Assembly (NCBI GenBank): GCA_900767025.1
Contig: CAAFXS010000043.1
Coordinates: 1-64,000 of the forward strand
DNA length: 64,000 bases
DNA from: Clostridia bacterium
GTDB lineage: Bacteria > Bacillota > Clostridia > Oscillospirales > Acutalibacteraceae
Direction of reading: 5' to 3'
Shown here: one piece after another, positions 25,722 through 33,622 of the stretch
Numbering within the stretch: position 1 is the stretch's first letter
Layout: each line of letters starts with the position of its first letter
Translations under genes and position numbers: made by a program
Notes under the pieces: generated by a model
The model's database searches: none
What the model saw: the letters and a program-made list of their open reading frames with translations, nothing else
What the model was told of the DNA's origin: nothing

Positions 25722-27305
25722 GTGAGAAAATATAACTATTTTGACGATGACCCGCAGGAGCTTGAGCCAAAAAAACTCCCGAAAATAAATATTGATTTTA
25801 AAGGCATTGCCCGAGGTGCCAAGCAAAGCGCACTTGATATTATCCACGGCACCACCTTTGAGGACTTTAAAGAGATTAAGGAGATGCCTAACCTCAGGTC
25901 TGTTATGCTTAAGCTTTTTGCATTTTTCCTATTTCTCGTTGCGGTTGTCATCTTTATTCTTGCGTTCAGCCATTCAATTACCGCCCAAAATGAAAAAAAC
26001 AGTCAATATTATACGGACGCCGGCAAGGTTTGCACCGAATATATTAAAGAATTCGGTACTGCCAAGTGGGAGCGTCTTGACAGTGACACCTACGGCAAGG
26101 GTATGACAAGGCTCACAGGTCTTTGCTATGCACGGCAGATGGATTTTAACCGTGACGGCGATGACGAGCTTATGCTTTGCTATAACAACAGAAATATCTA
26201 TACCTTAGAGGTATGGGGCTATAAGGGTGACGAGTTCGTAAAGCTTTACAGTGAAGAGGCAAACCACACCGAAAATAACAAGGACGGCAGCTGGATAGCC
26301 TTTTATTACAAAAACAACAAATATTATATCTGCAAGTCAGAGCCCGAAGCTCCCGAAAAGGTTACAATGTACGCTCTTAAAGGCGACACCTTTAAGGCTG
26401 ACGGCGAATGTGATTACGACTATAAAAACAATATTTATTCCGTTAAGGGCAAAATCAATGCCACTGATTTTGAAACCATAAAGCTTTCTGTGATTAAATC
26501 CTCAAAGGCGGAGGTTATAGTCAACACCGTTACGGAAAATATTGACAGCTTTAACACCGTTTCCGTCGCCTCAATCCAAAGTCAGAAAACCCCTGAGGAG
26601 ATAAAGGCGGAGGCTTATTACAAAATAGTTGAAAGCAGAAATGAAAAATACGGCAAGGGCAATCTGGTCAAGAATGAGGGCGAGCCGTATCTTGACGGAC
26701 TTTCATATGTTTCCCTTGTTGATTTTGACGGCGACGAAAACGAAGAGCTCCTCCTTGTTTACAGAAAGAAAATCAGGGAAAGTGCCACCAATGCCTATAA
26801 CGGTGAGTTCATTATTATCGAAAAGCCTGCCTACTGTGTTGAGGTTTACAGTTGGAACGGCTCTGTTGCCAAAAAGGTTTTCAGCAGGGATTCAATTTCA
26901 AACTATCTTAATGACAGTGACACAAATTATCTTATGCTCAAAACCGACGGCAAAAAGGTGGATATATGCTTTAATTCATACAGCGATGTAAGCTCTCACA
27001 GTTATACTGCATCCTCCCGTATTTATGAATACAAGGACGGCGAGTTTGTCAGCACCTTCTCTGCAAAAGAGGAAAACAGCTACGGCTATAAGGATTATTA
27101 TTTGGACGGAAAGTATTCGTATAGGTCCGATTTTATGGAAAAGGCATTTCAGGTGCCAAAGTTCCTTGATGACAGTCAGAATTACGACAACAGTAAATAT
27201 ACACTTATTTATTTTTCCGGCGACGGTAATCACGGCTATGACTCCACCATTGAAAACACTGTCAAAGCAATTCAGTCGCTTAATAAGAATTATATTCCCG
27301 AATGA
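25722..27305 (+). CDS. Membrane-anchored protein with FG-GAP-like Asp-rich loops
   Basis: A 527-residue protein of no named family. It has a cytoplasmic N-terminal tail of about 60 residues, one membrane helix (about 63-84, LFAFFLFLVAVVIFILAF) and a large external part. Two calcium-binding-like loops, DFNRDGDDELMLCY (about 140) and DFDGDENEELLLVY (about 333), sit in similar halves, suggesting a duplicated beta-propeller-like or FG-GAP-like domain. The start is GTG with GGGGAGGTGA ahead. A hairpin terminator follows. It may sense or bind surface ligands, which is inference. Confidence 0.75.
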   Translation: MRKYNYFDDDPQELEPKKLPKINIDFKGIARGAKQSALDIIHGTTFEDFKEIKEMPNLRSVMLKLFAFFLFLVAVVIFILAFSHSITAQNEKNSQYYTDAGKVCTEYIKEFGTAKWERLDSDTYGKGMTRLTGLCYARQMDFNRDGDDELMLCYNNRNIYTLEVWGYKGDEFVKLYSEEANHTENNKDGSWIAFYYKNNKYYICKSEPEAPEKVTMYALKGDTFKADGECDYDYKNNIYSVKGKINATDFETIKLSVIKSSKAEVIVNTVTENIDSFNTVSVASIQSQKTPEEIKAEAYYKIVESRNEKYGKGNLVKNEGEPYLDGLSYVSLVDFDGDENEELLLVYRKKIRESATNAYNGEFIIIEKPAYCVEVYSWNGSVAKKVFSRDSISNYLNDSDTNYLMLKTDGKKVDICFNSYSDVSSHSYTASSRIYEYKDGEFVSTFSAKEENSYGYKDYYLDGKYSYRSDFMEKAFQVPKFLDDSQNYDNSKYTLIYFSGDGNHGYDSTIENTVKAIQSLNKNYIPE

Positions 27306-27318
27306 TAAAACAGAAATA

Positions 27319-27350
27319 AAAAAAGCACTTCGTAACGAAGTGCTTTTTTT
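27319..27350 (+). terminator. Terminator between the membrane protein and tRNA-Gly
   Basis: AAGCACTTCGT and ACGAAGTGCTT form a perfect hairpin followed by a T run. The A-rich left flank lets it also stop the minus-strand tRNA transcript. Confidence 0.85.
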
Positions 27351-27351
27351 A

Positions 27352-27427
27352 TGGAGCGGATGACGAGGCTCGAACTCGCTACCTCAACCTTGGCAAGGTT
27401 GCGCTCTACCGGGTGAGCTACATCCGC
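27352..27427 (-). tRNA. tRNA-Gly (anticodon GCC)
   Basis: On the minus strand a 76-base cloverleaf starts GCGGATG and ends CATCCGC-TCCA, so CCA is encoded. The D arm reads AGCTC...GAGC. The anticodon stem is CAACC/GGTTG with loop TTGCCAA, giving anticodon GCC. The T arm has GTTCGAGCC. The acceptor stem pairs fully over 7 bp. Confidence 0.95.
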
Positions 27428-27559
27428 AAATGCAAGTGTAATTATACATATAAGTACGCTTTTTGTCAAGGCTTTTTCAAAAATAAATTTTTACAGTTTA
27501 CATCGGCATATATTTTTGTTAAAATAAAAGGTACAACAAAAGAGGAGATACACAGCTCT

Positions 27560-28546
27560 ATGGATTACCGTGCAGTCCCATTCGGCAGTATTTGGGCCCA
27601 GGGAATTTTCAATGTACCTGTGGATTTAGTGGACAAGTACATAAAAATGACAAGTGAATATCAGCTTAAAGCACTGCTTTTTGTGCTGAGAAACGGCGGT
27701 CAGTCCGACACTGCACAGATTGCAAAGGCTTTAGGTCAGACCCAGGGGGATATTGACGATTTAATGGAATTCTGGGTTGAGGAGGGCATATTGTCTGTTG
27801 ACGGACAGCAGGCAGTATCAACACCAAAAAAGCAGGAGGCTCCTGCCAAGGAGATTAAGGTGGTTAAAGAGGTGCTTTCTCCCCCGACCTTAACGCCAAA
27901 GGATATTGTGGATTCTCAAAGAGAAAATGAGCATATTGCATTTTTGCTTAATGAGGCGCAGGTGATTTTAGGCAGAACCGTCAGCCACGCCGAGCAGGAA
28001 ATGCTGGTTAATATGGTTAACTACTATGGCCTGCGGGTTGAGGTCATTATGATGATACTTGAGTTTTACCGCAGTGAAAAGGAGCGGGGCAAATCCATCG
28101 GCATTGCCTATGTTAATGCTATGGCGAAAAACTGGGCTGATGAGGGCGTGGAAACCATTTCGGACGCCGAGGCAAAGCTGCAGGAAATTGCAAACAGCGA
28201 CAGGCTGTGGAACGAGATTGTTGCAATTACAGGTATCCGCCACAGGCGACCCACCGCAAAGCAAAGGGAAATGATTGCCGACTGGTTCAGCGATTTTGAC
28301 ATCACAATGATTACCCTTGCCGCCGATATTATGAAGGAAAATATACCCGAGCCAAAGCTTGCCTATATGAACACCATAATTAAAAAGTGGCGTAAAAAGG
28401 GCATTACCTCACCTGCACAGGTTAAGGCGGAGCAGGAGGAATTTGCAAAAAGCAAGGCGGACAAAAAGGATGACCGCATTAAGTCCAAGCCAACCTACGA
28501 TTTGGATGAATACAAAAAATTCGCAATGGATAATACGGAGATTTAA
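27560..28546 (+). CDS. DnaD-domain replication protein
   Basis: About 328 residues. An N-terminal winged-helix DnaD-like part (MDYRAVPFGSIWAQGIFNVP..., LGQTQGDIDDLMEFWVEEGIL) is followed by two DnaD/DnaB_2-type C-terminal domains with the YxxxxxxxW motifs (YVNAMAKNWADEGVET and YMNTIIKKWRKKGIT). Firmicute DnaD and DnaB help load the replicative helicase. ATG 27560 is used because AGAGGAGA precedes it and the earlier in-frame starts lie inside the tRNA. It is followed 12 bp later by the DnaC-like ATPase, a common pairing. Confidence 0.88.
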   Translation: MDYRAVPFGSIWAQGIFNVPVDLVDKYIKMTSEYQLKALLFVLRNGGQSDTAQIAKALGQTQGDIDDLMEFWVEEGILSVDGQQAVSTPKKQEAPAKEIKVVKEVLSPPTLTPKDIVDSQRENEHIAFLLNEAQVILGRTVSHAEQEMLVNMVNYYGLRVEVIMMILEFYRSEKERGKSIGIAYVNAMAKNWADEGVETISDAEAKLQEIANSDRLWNEIVAITGIRHRRPTAKQREMIADWFSDFDITMITLAADIMKENIPEPKLAYMNTIIKKWRKKGITSPAQVKAEQEEFAKSKADKKDDRIKSKPTYDLDEYKKFAMDNTEI

Positions 28547-28558
28547 AGGAGGAGCGTT

Positions 28559-29506
28559 ATGGCATATTCACAGGAGGTTTATACCAAAGCCACCGAAATC
28601 CTTGACAGGCGCAGGGAAAAAGCCAATATGGAGGCACAGGCTCGCTTTGATGAAATAAGCGAAAAAATCCCCGAGCTTGAGGAAATTCAGCGTGAGCTTT
28701 CAAAAATCGGGCTGAATATTTCAAAGGTGTTCCTTTACAGCTCCGACAAGCAGGCAGATATTGAAAAGCTTATGGAGGAAAGCCTTAAGCTTCAGGAAAA
28801 GAAGAAAAAGCTGCTTATCGAAAACGGATATGACGAGGACGCTCTTGCCGTTAGATACACCTGTGACGCCTGCAGGGACACAGGCTTTATCGGTAGTCGA
28901 AGATGCAAGTGCCACAAGGAGCTTTTAAAGGGAATTGAAAGAGAAAACCTTTCAAAAATAGCACCTATTGATGAATGTACCTTTGACAGCTTTAATACCG
29001 CTTATTATCCCGACTCTGCCAGGGCGGAAAAGATTAAGTCAACCTGCTTTAAGTATGCGTCCCAGTTTACAACAGCATCAAAGAATATTATTTTCTACGG
29101 CGGAACAGGGCTTGGCAAAACCCACCTTTCCCTTGCCATTGCCAACGGCGTTATCAACCGCGGCTACAGTGTGGTTTACGGCACGGCGCAGAATATTTTA
29201 AACGATTTGCAAAACGAAAATTTCGGCAGAACGGACAACCTTAAGTATTACGAAAGAGCCGTGCTTAACTGTGATTTGCTGATTATTGATGATTTGGGCA
29301 CGGAGTTTAGAAATAACTATACCGTTGCCTGCCTTTATAACATTATCAATTCGCGTTTGCTTGCAAAGCTGCCGGTAATTATTTCAACAAATTACAGCAC
29401 TGCCGAGCTGGAGGAAAAGTATGACCAAAGAATAACCTCCAGAATTATCGGTGAGTACCGCCCTGTTACCTTGACAGGCAATGACATAAGATATATCAGA
29501 AAGTGA
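28559..29506 (+). CDS. DnaC/DnaI-type helicase loader ATPase
   Basis: A 315-residue AAA+ protein. A coiled N-terminal part precedes a four-cysteine motif (CDACRDTGFIGSRRCKC, near residue 101). Walker A is GGTGLGKTHLS (near 180), Walker B is LLIIDDLGTE, and a C-terminal arginine region YDQRITSRI resembles the arginine finger. It would load the replicative helicase together with the DnaD-domain protein upstream. The start follows AAAGGAGGAG. The zinc-finger-like insertion is normal for DnaI/DnaC relatives in Clostridia. Confidence 0.9.
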   Translation: MAYSQEVYTKATEILDRRREKANMEAQARFDEISEKIPELEEIQRELSKIGLNISKVFLYSSDKQADIEKLMEESLKLQEKKKKLLIENGYDEDALAVRYTCDACRDTGFIGSRRCKCHKELLKGIERENLSKIAPIDECTFDSFNTAYYPDSARAEKIKSTCFKYASQFTTASKNIIFYGGTGLGKTHLSLAIANGVINRGYSVVYGTAQNILNDLQNENFGRTDNLKYYERAVLNCDLLIIDDLGTEFRNNYTVACLYNIINSRLLAKLPVIISTNYSTAELEEKYDQRITSRIIGEYRPVTLTGNDIRYIRK

Positions 29507-29516
29507 ACGGAATAAT

Positions 29517-30173
29517 ATGAAAAAAGTTAAAACAGTTCTTGCCCTTTGGCTTGTATTCCTTTTTTGCTTTGCAGGCGGTGCCGTTTATTTCGGTGTCACG
29601 GGCGTTAACTCCAACGATGTAAAAACAGTAAACGCCTTCAACACGGCGGATGTAACGGAGCTTGGGGAAAAGAATACAATTTTTCAGTTTAACGAAATTA
29701 CAATAATTGACGCCTACGCCACCTACGGCTATTCCTTTACCGACAAGGCGGATGATTATGCCTATTACCTTGTTTCCTTTTATGCGTCCGACGGCAGTAT
29801 GTATTACGCCTCACTGCAGTGCGATGTGAACAGCGGTATATATGAAACCATTAACGATTATGTTACCGACACAAGCACAATGGTTGGCGATTTGGTTTTG
29901 CCTGTGTGTGCCGTGGCTGAAGGTGTGGATGATGCCAACATTACTGAATACTATAATGATGTCAAGGAGCTTTACGACAAAACCATTGAGTTACCTGTAA
30001 CGGACTCGGGACTTATGCTGAAGTATTTATCCGATACGCCTGAAAGCGCTGAAAAAATCTTAAAGGAAGAAAATAATATTAACATTTACTTTACGGCAGG
30101 ATTTTCCGCAGCGGCGGTGATTTGCCTTTCAGGTGCGGTGATTACAGGTAAAAAACTGAAAAATAACTCTTGA
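29517..30173 (+). CDS. Bitopic membrane protein of unknown function
   Basis: 218 residues with an N-terminal hydrophobic segment (about 7-27) and a C-terminal one (about 190-210) ending in a short lysine tail, framing an external domain of about 160 residues rich in Tyr/Asp/Thr. No recognised family or motif. It starts 10 bp after the helicase-loader gene with a weak ribosome binding site, so it may ride on that transcript without functional link. Confidence 0.65.
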   Translation: MKKVKTVLALWLVFLFCFAGGAVYFGVTGVNSNDVKTVNAFNTADVTELGEKNTIFQFNEITIIDAYATYGYSFTDKADDYAYYLVSFYASDGSMYYASLQCDVNSGIYETINDYVTDTSTMVGDLVLPVCAVAEGVDDANITEYYNDVKELYDKTIELPVTDSGLMLKYLSDTPESAEKILKEENNINIYFTAGFSAAAVICLSGAVITGKKLKNNS

Positions 30174-30263
30174 TTTTCTATTTGACCTCTGTTATAATGT
30201 ATTCAATCGCTTTAAAGCAATGGGACTTTAAAGCGTGAAAGCGGACTAAGAGAGGTTATAGCA

Positions 30264-31241
30264 ATGGAAACAAGAAAAGGTAATTTAATGAGCGTGCGCA
30301 AGGATGTTAAGGTTCTTGACGCAACTATCCGCGACGGCGGTCTTTGTAATAATTTTGAATTTACGGACGAGTTTGTAACAGAGCTTTACAAGGCAAATGT
30401 TAAGTCTGGTGTTGACTATATGGAATTCGGCTACCGCGCCTCAAAAAATCTTTTTGACCCCGAAAAATTCGGCAAATGGAAATTCTGTGACGAGGCGGAT
30501 ATCCGTTCAATTGTTGGCGAAAATGTCAGCGATATGAAAATTGCCGTTATGGCAGATGTGGGCAGATGCGATTTCAAAACCGATTTCATTCCCAAGGCTG
30601 AAAGCGTTATTGATATGATTCGTGTTGCCTGCTACATTCACCAAATTCCTGCGGCAATTGAAATGATTGAGTATTTTCACGATTTGGGCTACGAAACCAC
30701 CTGCAATATTATGGCTATCAGCCAGGCTAATACCGAGCAGGTTGAAGAGGCTCTTGAAATGCTGGGTGAAAGCAGTGTTGATGTCATTTACCTTGTTGAC
30801 AGCTACGGCTCCCTTTACCCCGAGAATGCCGGCAAGCTGGCTAAAAAATATCTTGAATACGGCGAAAAATACGGCAAGGCAATCGGCTTTCACGCTCACA
30901 ACAACCAAAATCTTGCCTTTGCAAATACTATCGAAACACTGTCCTACGGTGTGTCTTATCTTGATGCTACCGCCTCGGGTATGGGCAGAGGTGCAGGCAA
31001 CTGCGCAATGGAGCTGCTTTTAGGCTTTCTTAAAAATCCAAAATACAGCCTTTACAGCCTGCTGACCTTCCTTGAAAAATACATTATTCCGTTAAAGGAA
31101 AGCGGCGTTGTGTGGGGCTATGACATTCAGTATATGCTGACAGGTCAGCTTAACCGTCATCCCCGTGAGGCAATGGCGTTCACCGCTGAAAAAAGACAGG
31201 ATTACTGTGAATTTTACAAAGGACTTCTTGACAACGACTGA
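30264..31241 (+). CDS. HMGL-like aldolase family protein
   Basis: A 325-residue TIM-barrel of the pyruvate-carboxyltransferase/HMG-CoA-lyase superfamily, close to 4-hydroxy-2-oxovalerate aldolase-type proteins. It opens with VKVLDATIRDGGLCNNFEF (catalytic Asp/Arg), has VDYMEFGYRAS, and the metal-binding GFHAHNNQNLAFANT near residue 210, then a Gly-rich GMGRGAGN. The actual substrate is unknown. Such proteins occur in polysaccharide and secondary-metabolite loci too. The promoter of the downstream thiT unit overlaps its last codons. Confidence 0.8.
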   Translation: METRKGNLMSVRKDVKVLDATIRDGGLCNNFEFTDEFVTELYKANVKSGVDYMEFGYRASKNLFDPEKFGKWKFCDEADIRSIVGENVSDMKIAVMADVGRCDFKTDFIPKAESVIDMIRVACYIHQIPAAIEMIEYFHDLGYETTCNIMAISQANTEQVEEALEMLGESSVDVIYLVDSYGSLYPENAGKLAKKYLEYGEKYGKAIGFHAHNNQNLAFANTIETLSYGVSYLDATASGMGRGAGNCAMELLLGFLKNPKYSLYSLLTFLEKYIIPLKESGVVWGYDIQYMLTGQLNRHPREAMAFTAEKRQDYCEFYKGLLDND

Positions 31242-31256
31242 GCATAGTATTATAAT
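31228..31256 (+). promoter_or_regulatory. thiT promoter (TTGACA-17-TATAAT)
   Basis: Perfect -35 TTGACA (31228-31233) and -10 TATAAT (31251-31256), 17-base spacer. It lies inside the last codons of the preceding aldolase gene, so thiT and its riboswitch form a separate unit. Confidence 0.85.
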
Positions 31257-31262
31257 AGGCTC

Positions 31263-31352
31263 AACTTAATAAGTCAGGGGTGCCGAGGCTTTGCCGACGC
31301 TGAGATTATACCCTTCGAGCCGAGCATTAGTATGGACGGTGAGACGAGATAT
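31263..31352 (+). promoter_or_regulatory. TPP riboswitch aptamer (thi box), divergent 3' half
   Basis: Hallmarks of the thiamine-pyrophosphate aptamer are in order. AGGGGTGCC at 31276 starts P2/P3, a GGC-TTT-GCC hairpin forms P3, CTGAGA at 31300 is the pyrimidine-sensor core, and ACCCTT closes P2, then GAGCC. The usual pyrophosphate-side GCGTAGGGAA is not found. Instead a short CCG...CGG stem is present. Position before thiT and the terminator downstream support the call. Confidence 0.8.
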
Positions 31353-31360
31353 GATATTAT

Positions 31361-31387
31361 ACCCCTGTGTTTTGCACAGGGGTTTTC
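31361..31387 (+). terminator. Riboswitch-controlled intrinsic terminator
   Basis: ACCCCTGTG (31361-31369) pairs with CACAGGGGT (31375-31383) around TTTTG, followed by TTTCTTTT. The 5' arm is also complementary to CAGGGGT (31275-31281) in aptamer P2, giving a simple switch between terminator and anti-terminator. Confidence 0.85.
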
Positions 31388-31424
31388 TTTTGGCTTGTTA
31401 TGAATATGAAGAAAGGAGAAAATT

Positions 31425-32018
31425 ATGGCACAGCAAACATCAATTAAAGCAACAAGACGCCTTACCGAAACAGCAATTATGATTGCCCTTGCAACAGGAC
31501 TTTCATATGTAACAATTTTTAAATTGCCTATGGGCGGTTCAATCACACTGTTCAGCCAGGTGCCGATTATGATTATCGGCTATCGTTACGGTTGGAAATG
31601 GGGCGCCTGCACAGGTGTAATTCACGGAATTCTGCAAATGCTTTTGCAGGGCTTGGGCAACTTTGCATACGTTAAGGGCATCGGTGCTTATCTGGTACTT
31701 ATTTTTGCCGATTATGTGCTGGCATTTATGGCTCTTGGTATCGGCGGCGGAATGTTCAAAAAGCTTAAGAATCAGACCCTTGCACTTGGCTTGGGTGCTT
31801 TCGTGGGTTCACTGCTCAGATTCATCTGTCACTTTGTTTCAGGTGTAACCATTTGGGGCGAATATGCAGAGGGCTGGAAGGCAGTATGGATTTACAGCCT
31901 TTCCTACAACGGCTCATATATGGCAGCCGAGGCTGTTATCAGCGTTATCGGCGTAGTGCTTTTGAGTCTTGTTCTGGACTTCAACAAGGAAGACCTGAGA
32001 AAAGTAAAATCAAAATAA
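31425..32018 (+). CDS. thiT: Thiamine ECF transporter substrate-binding subunit
   Basis: A 197-residue integral membrane protein with about six hydrophobic segments. The ThiT (YuaJ) signature is in the C-terminal half: LLRFICHFVSGVTIWGEYA (thiamine-binding Trp/Tyr/Glu region) and YSLSYNGSYMAAE. ThiT captures thiamine outside the cell and works with the shared ECF energising module EcfAA'T, which is not in this window. It is controlled by a TPP riboswitch and a terminator, so it is expressed when TPP is low. RBS AAAGGAG. Confidence 0.93.
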   Translation: MAQQTSIKATRRLTETAIMIALATGLSYVTIFKLPMGGSITLFSQVPIMIIGYRYGWKWGACTGVIHGILQMLLQGLGNFAYVKGIGAYLVLIFADYVLAFMALGIGGGMFKKLKNQTLALGLGAFVGSLLRFICHFVSGVTIWGEYAEGWKAVWIYSLSYNGSYMAAEAVISVIGVVLLSLVLDFNKEDLRKVKSK

Positions 32019-32030
32019 TTCAAAACAACA

Positions 32031-32064
32031 AAACGCATTGCAGATTTACTGCAATGCGTTTTTT
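32031..32064 (+). terminator. Terminator after thiT (bidirectional)
   Basis: AAACGCATTGCAG and CTGCAATGCGTTTTTT pair with a five-base loop. It is located between converging thiT and csoR. Confidence 0.85.
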
Positions 32065-32066
32065 GT

Positions 32067-32345
32067 TTATTTTAAAAATTTATCAATAGCCTCGTTTAGC
32101 TCCTCAAGCATTTGGGAGTCACCCTCCTCAACTGCGTGAACAATGCAGTGGTCAAGATGGTCCTTAAGGATTACCTTGCCTGTATTGTTAAGGGCGGATT
32201 TCACCGCCGCCAGCTGAATGAGAACATCACTGCAATCCTCGCCGTCCTCCACCATCTGTTTAACCTTTTGCAGATGACCTATTGCCTTTGCCAAACGGTT
32301 AAGCACATCCTTTGTGTGCTTGTGCTCGTGATTGTGACCGCTCAT
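32067..32345 (-). CDS. csoR: CsoR/FrmR-family metal- or stress-sensing repressor
   Basis: A 92-residue all-helical DNA-binding repressor. The CsoR-type ligands are present: Cys in GEDCSDVLIQLAAVKSAL and His/Cys in LKDHLDHCIVHA (H-x3-C), the Cu(I) triad in CsoR. The His-rich start MSGHNHEHKH could add metal affinity. FrmR/RcnR-type sensors are alternatives. It overlaps the metY stop by 4 bases, an unusual partner, and no copper ATPase is near. Confidence 0.85.
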   Translation of the reverse strand: MSGHNHEHKHTKDVLNRLAKAIGHLQKVKQMVEDGEDCSDVLIQLAAVKSALNNTGKVILKDHLDHCIVHAVEEGDSQMLEELNEAIDKFLK

Positions 32346-33610
32346 ATTTTTGCAAGCGCCTGTTCAATATCGGCAATGATATCCTCGGCGTCCTCAATAC
32401 CAACACTGAAACGGACTAAATCAGGGCTAACGCCGCATTCCTCAAGCTGTTTGTCGGTAAGCTGACGGTGAGTTGTGGATGCAGGATGCAGACAACAGGT
32501 GCGGGCGTCGGCAACATGAGTAACAATTGCGGCAAGCTTTAATGAGTCCATAAATACGGTAGCGGCTTCTCTGCCACCCTTTATTCCAAAGGAAACAACG
32601 CCGCAGGTGCCATTGGGCATATATTTTTGAGCAAGCTCATACTGGCTGTCATCCGGGAGCATTGCACATTTTACCCAGCTGATTTTGTCATTTGCTTTCA
32701 GATACTCTGCAACCTTTTTTGCATTTTCGCAGTGTCTTTCAACCCTTAGGTGCAGTGTTTCAAGACCAACATTAAGGAGAAATGCATTTTGCGGAGCAGG
32801 GATAGAGCCTAAATCACGCATAAGCTGAACGGTAGCCTTTGTGATATATGCACCCTTGCCGAAGGCGTCGGCGTAGGTTATGCCGTGGTAGCTTTCGTCA
32901 GGAGTGGTAAGACCCGGGAATTTGTCGTTCTGTTTCCAGTCAAAATTACCGCTGTCAACAATAGCACCGCCGATGGTTGATGCGTGACCCTCCATATACT
33001 TTGTGGTGGAATGTGTAACAATATCGCATCCGAATTCAAAGGGACGGCAGTTGATAGGAGTTGCAAAGGTGTTGTCAATAATAAGCGGAACGCCGTTGGC
33101 GTGAGCAACCCTTGCAAAACGCTCAATGTCAAGAATATCAAGGCTTGGGTTTGAAATGGTTTCGCCGAATACAGCCTTGGTGTTTGGCTTAAATGCCGCC
33201 TGAATTTCCTCCTCGGTAGCCTGTGGAGAAACGAAGGTAAAATCAATACCAAGCTTTCTCATTGTTACATTGAAAAGATTGTAGGTTCCGCCGTAAATTG
33301 CAGAGGAGGAAACAATGTGGTCTCCTGCCTGTGCAATGTTAAATACGGCATAAAAGTTAGCCGCCTGACCTGAGGAGGTAAGCATTCCTGCAACACCGCC
33401 CTCAAGCATAGTGATTTTCTGTGCGGCATAGTCGCAGGTTGGATTTTGCAGTCTTGAATAAAAGTAGCCCGAGGTTTTAAGGTCGAACAAATCGCCCATT
33501 TCCTGACTGCTGTCATATTTGTATGTGGTGCTCTGCACAATGGGGATAACTCTGGGCTCACCGTTTTTCGGCTCGTATCCCCCCTGTACGCAAATTGAAT
33601 TAATCTTCAT
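32342..33610 (-). CDS. metY: O-acetylhomoserine sulfhydrylase (MetY-type)
   Basis: A 422-residue PLP enzyme of the Cys/Met metabolism family. It makes homocysteine from O-acetylhomoserine and sulfide. The 420+ residue length, the start INSICVQGGYEPKNGEPRV, and the PLP-lysine region THSTTKYMEGHASTIGGAIVD (Lys near residue 208) fit MetY rather than the shorter cystathionine synthases. It lies 12 bp after apgM and ends overlapping csoR. No S-box is seen upstream because it is internal to the purL operon. Confidence 0.93.
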   Translation of the reverse strand: MKINSICVQGGYEPKNGEPRVIPIVQSTTYKYDSSQEMGDLFDLKTSGYFYSRLQNPTCDYAAQKITMLEGGVAGMLTSSGQAANFYAVFNIAQAGDHIVSSSAIYGGTYNLFNVTMRKLGIDFTFVSPQATEEEIQAAFKPNTKAVFGETISNPSLDILDIERFARVAHANGVPLIIDNTFATPINCRPFEFGCDIVTHSTTKYMEGHASTIGGAIVDSGNFDWKQNDKFPGLTTPDESYHGITYADAFGKGAYITKATVQLMRDLGSIPAPQNAFLLNVGLETLHLRVERHCENAKKVAEYLKANDKISWVKCAMLPDDSQYELAQKYMPNGTCGVVSFGIKGGREAATVFMDSLKLAAIVTHVADARTCCLHPASTTHRQLTDKQLEECGVSPDLVRFSVGIEDAEDIIADIEQALAKI

Positions 33611-33622
33611 TTTTATCCTCCG

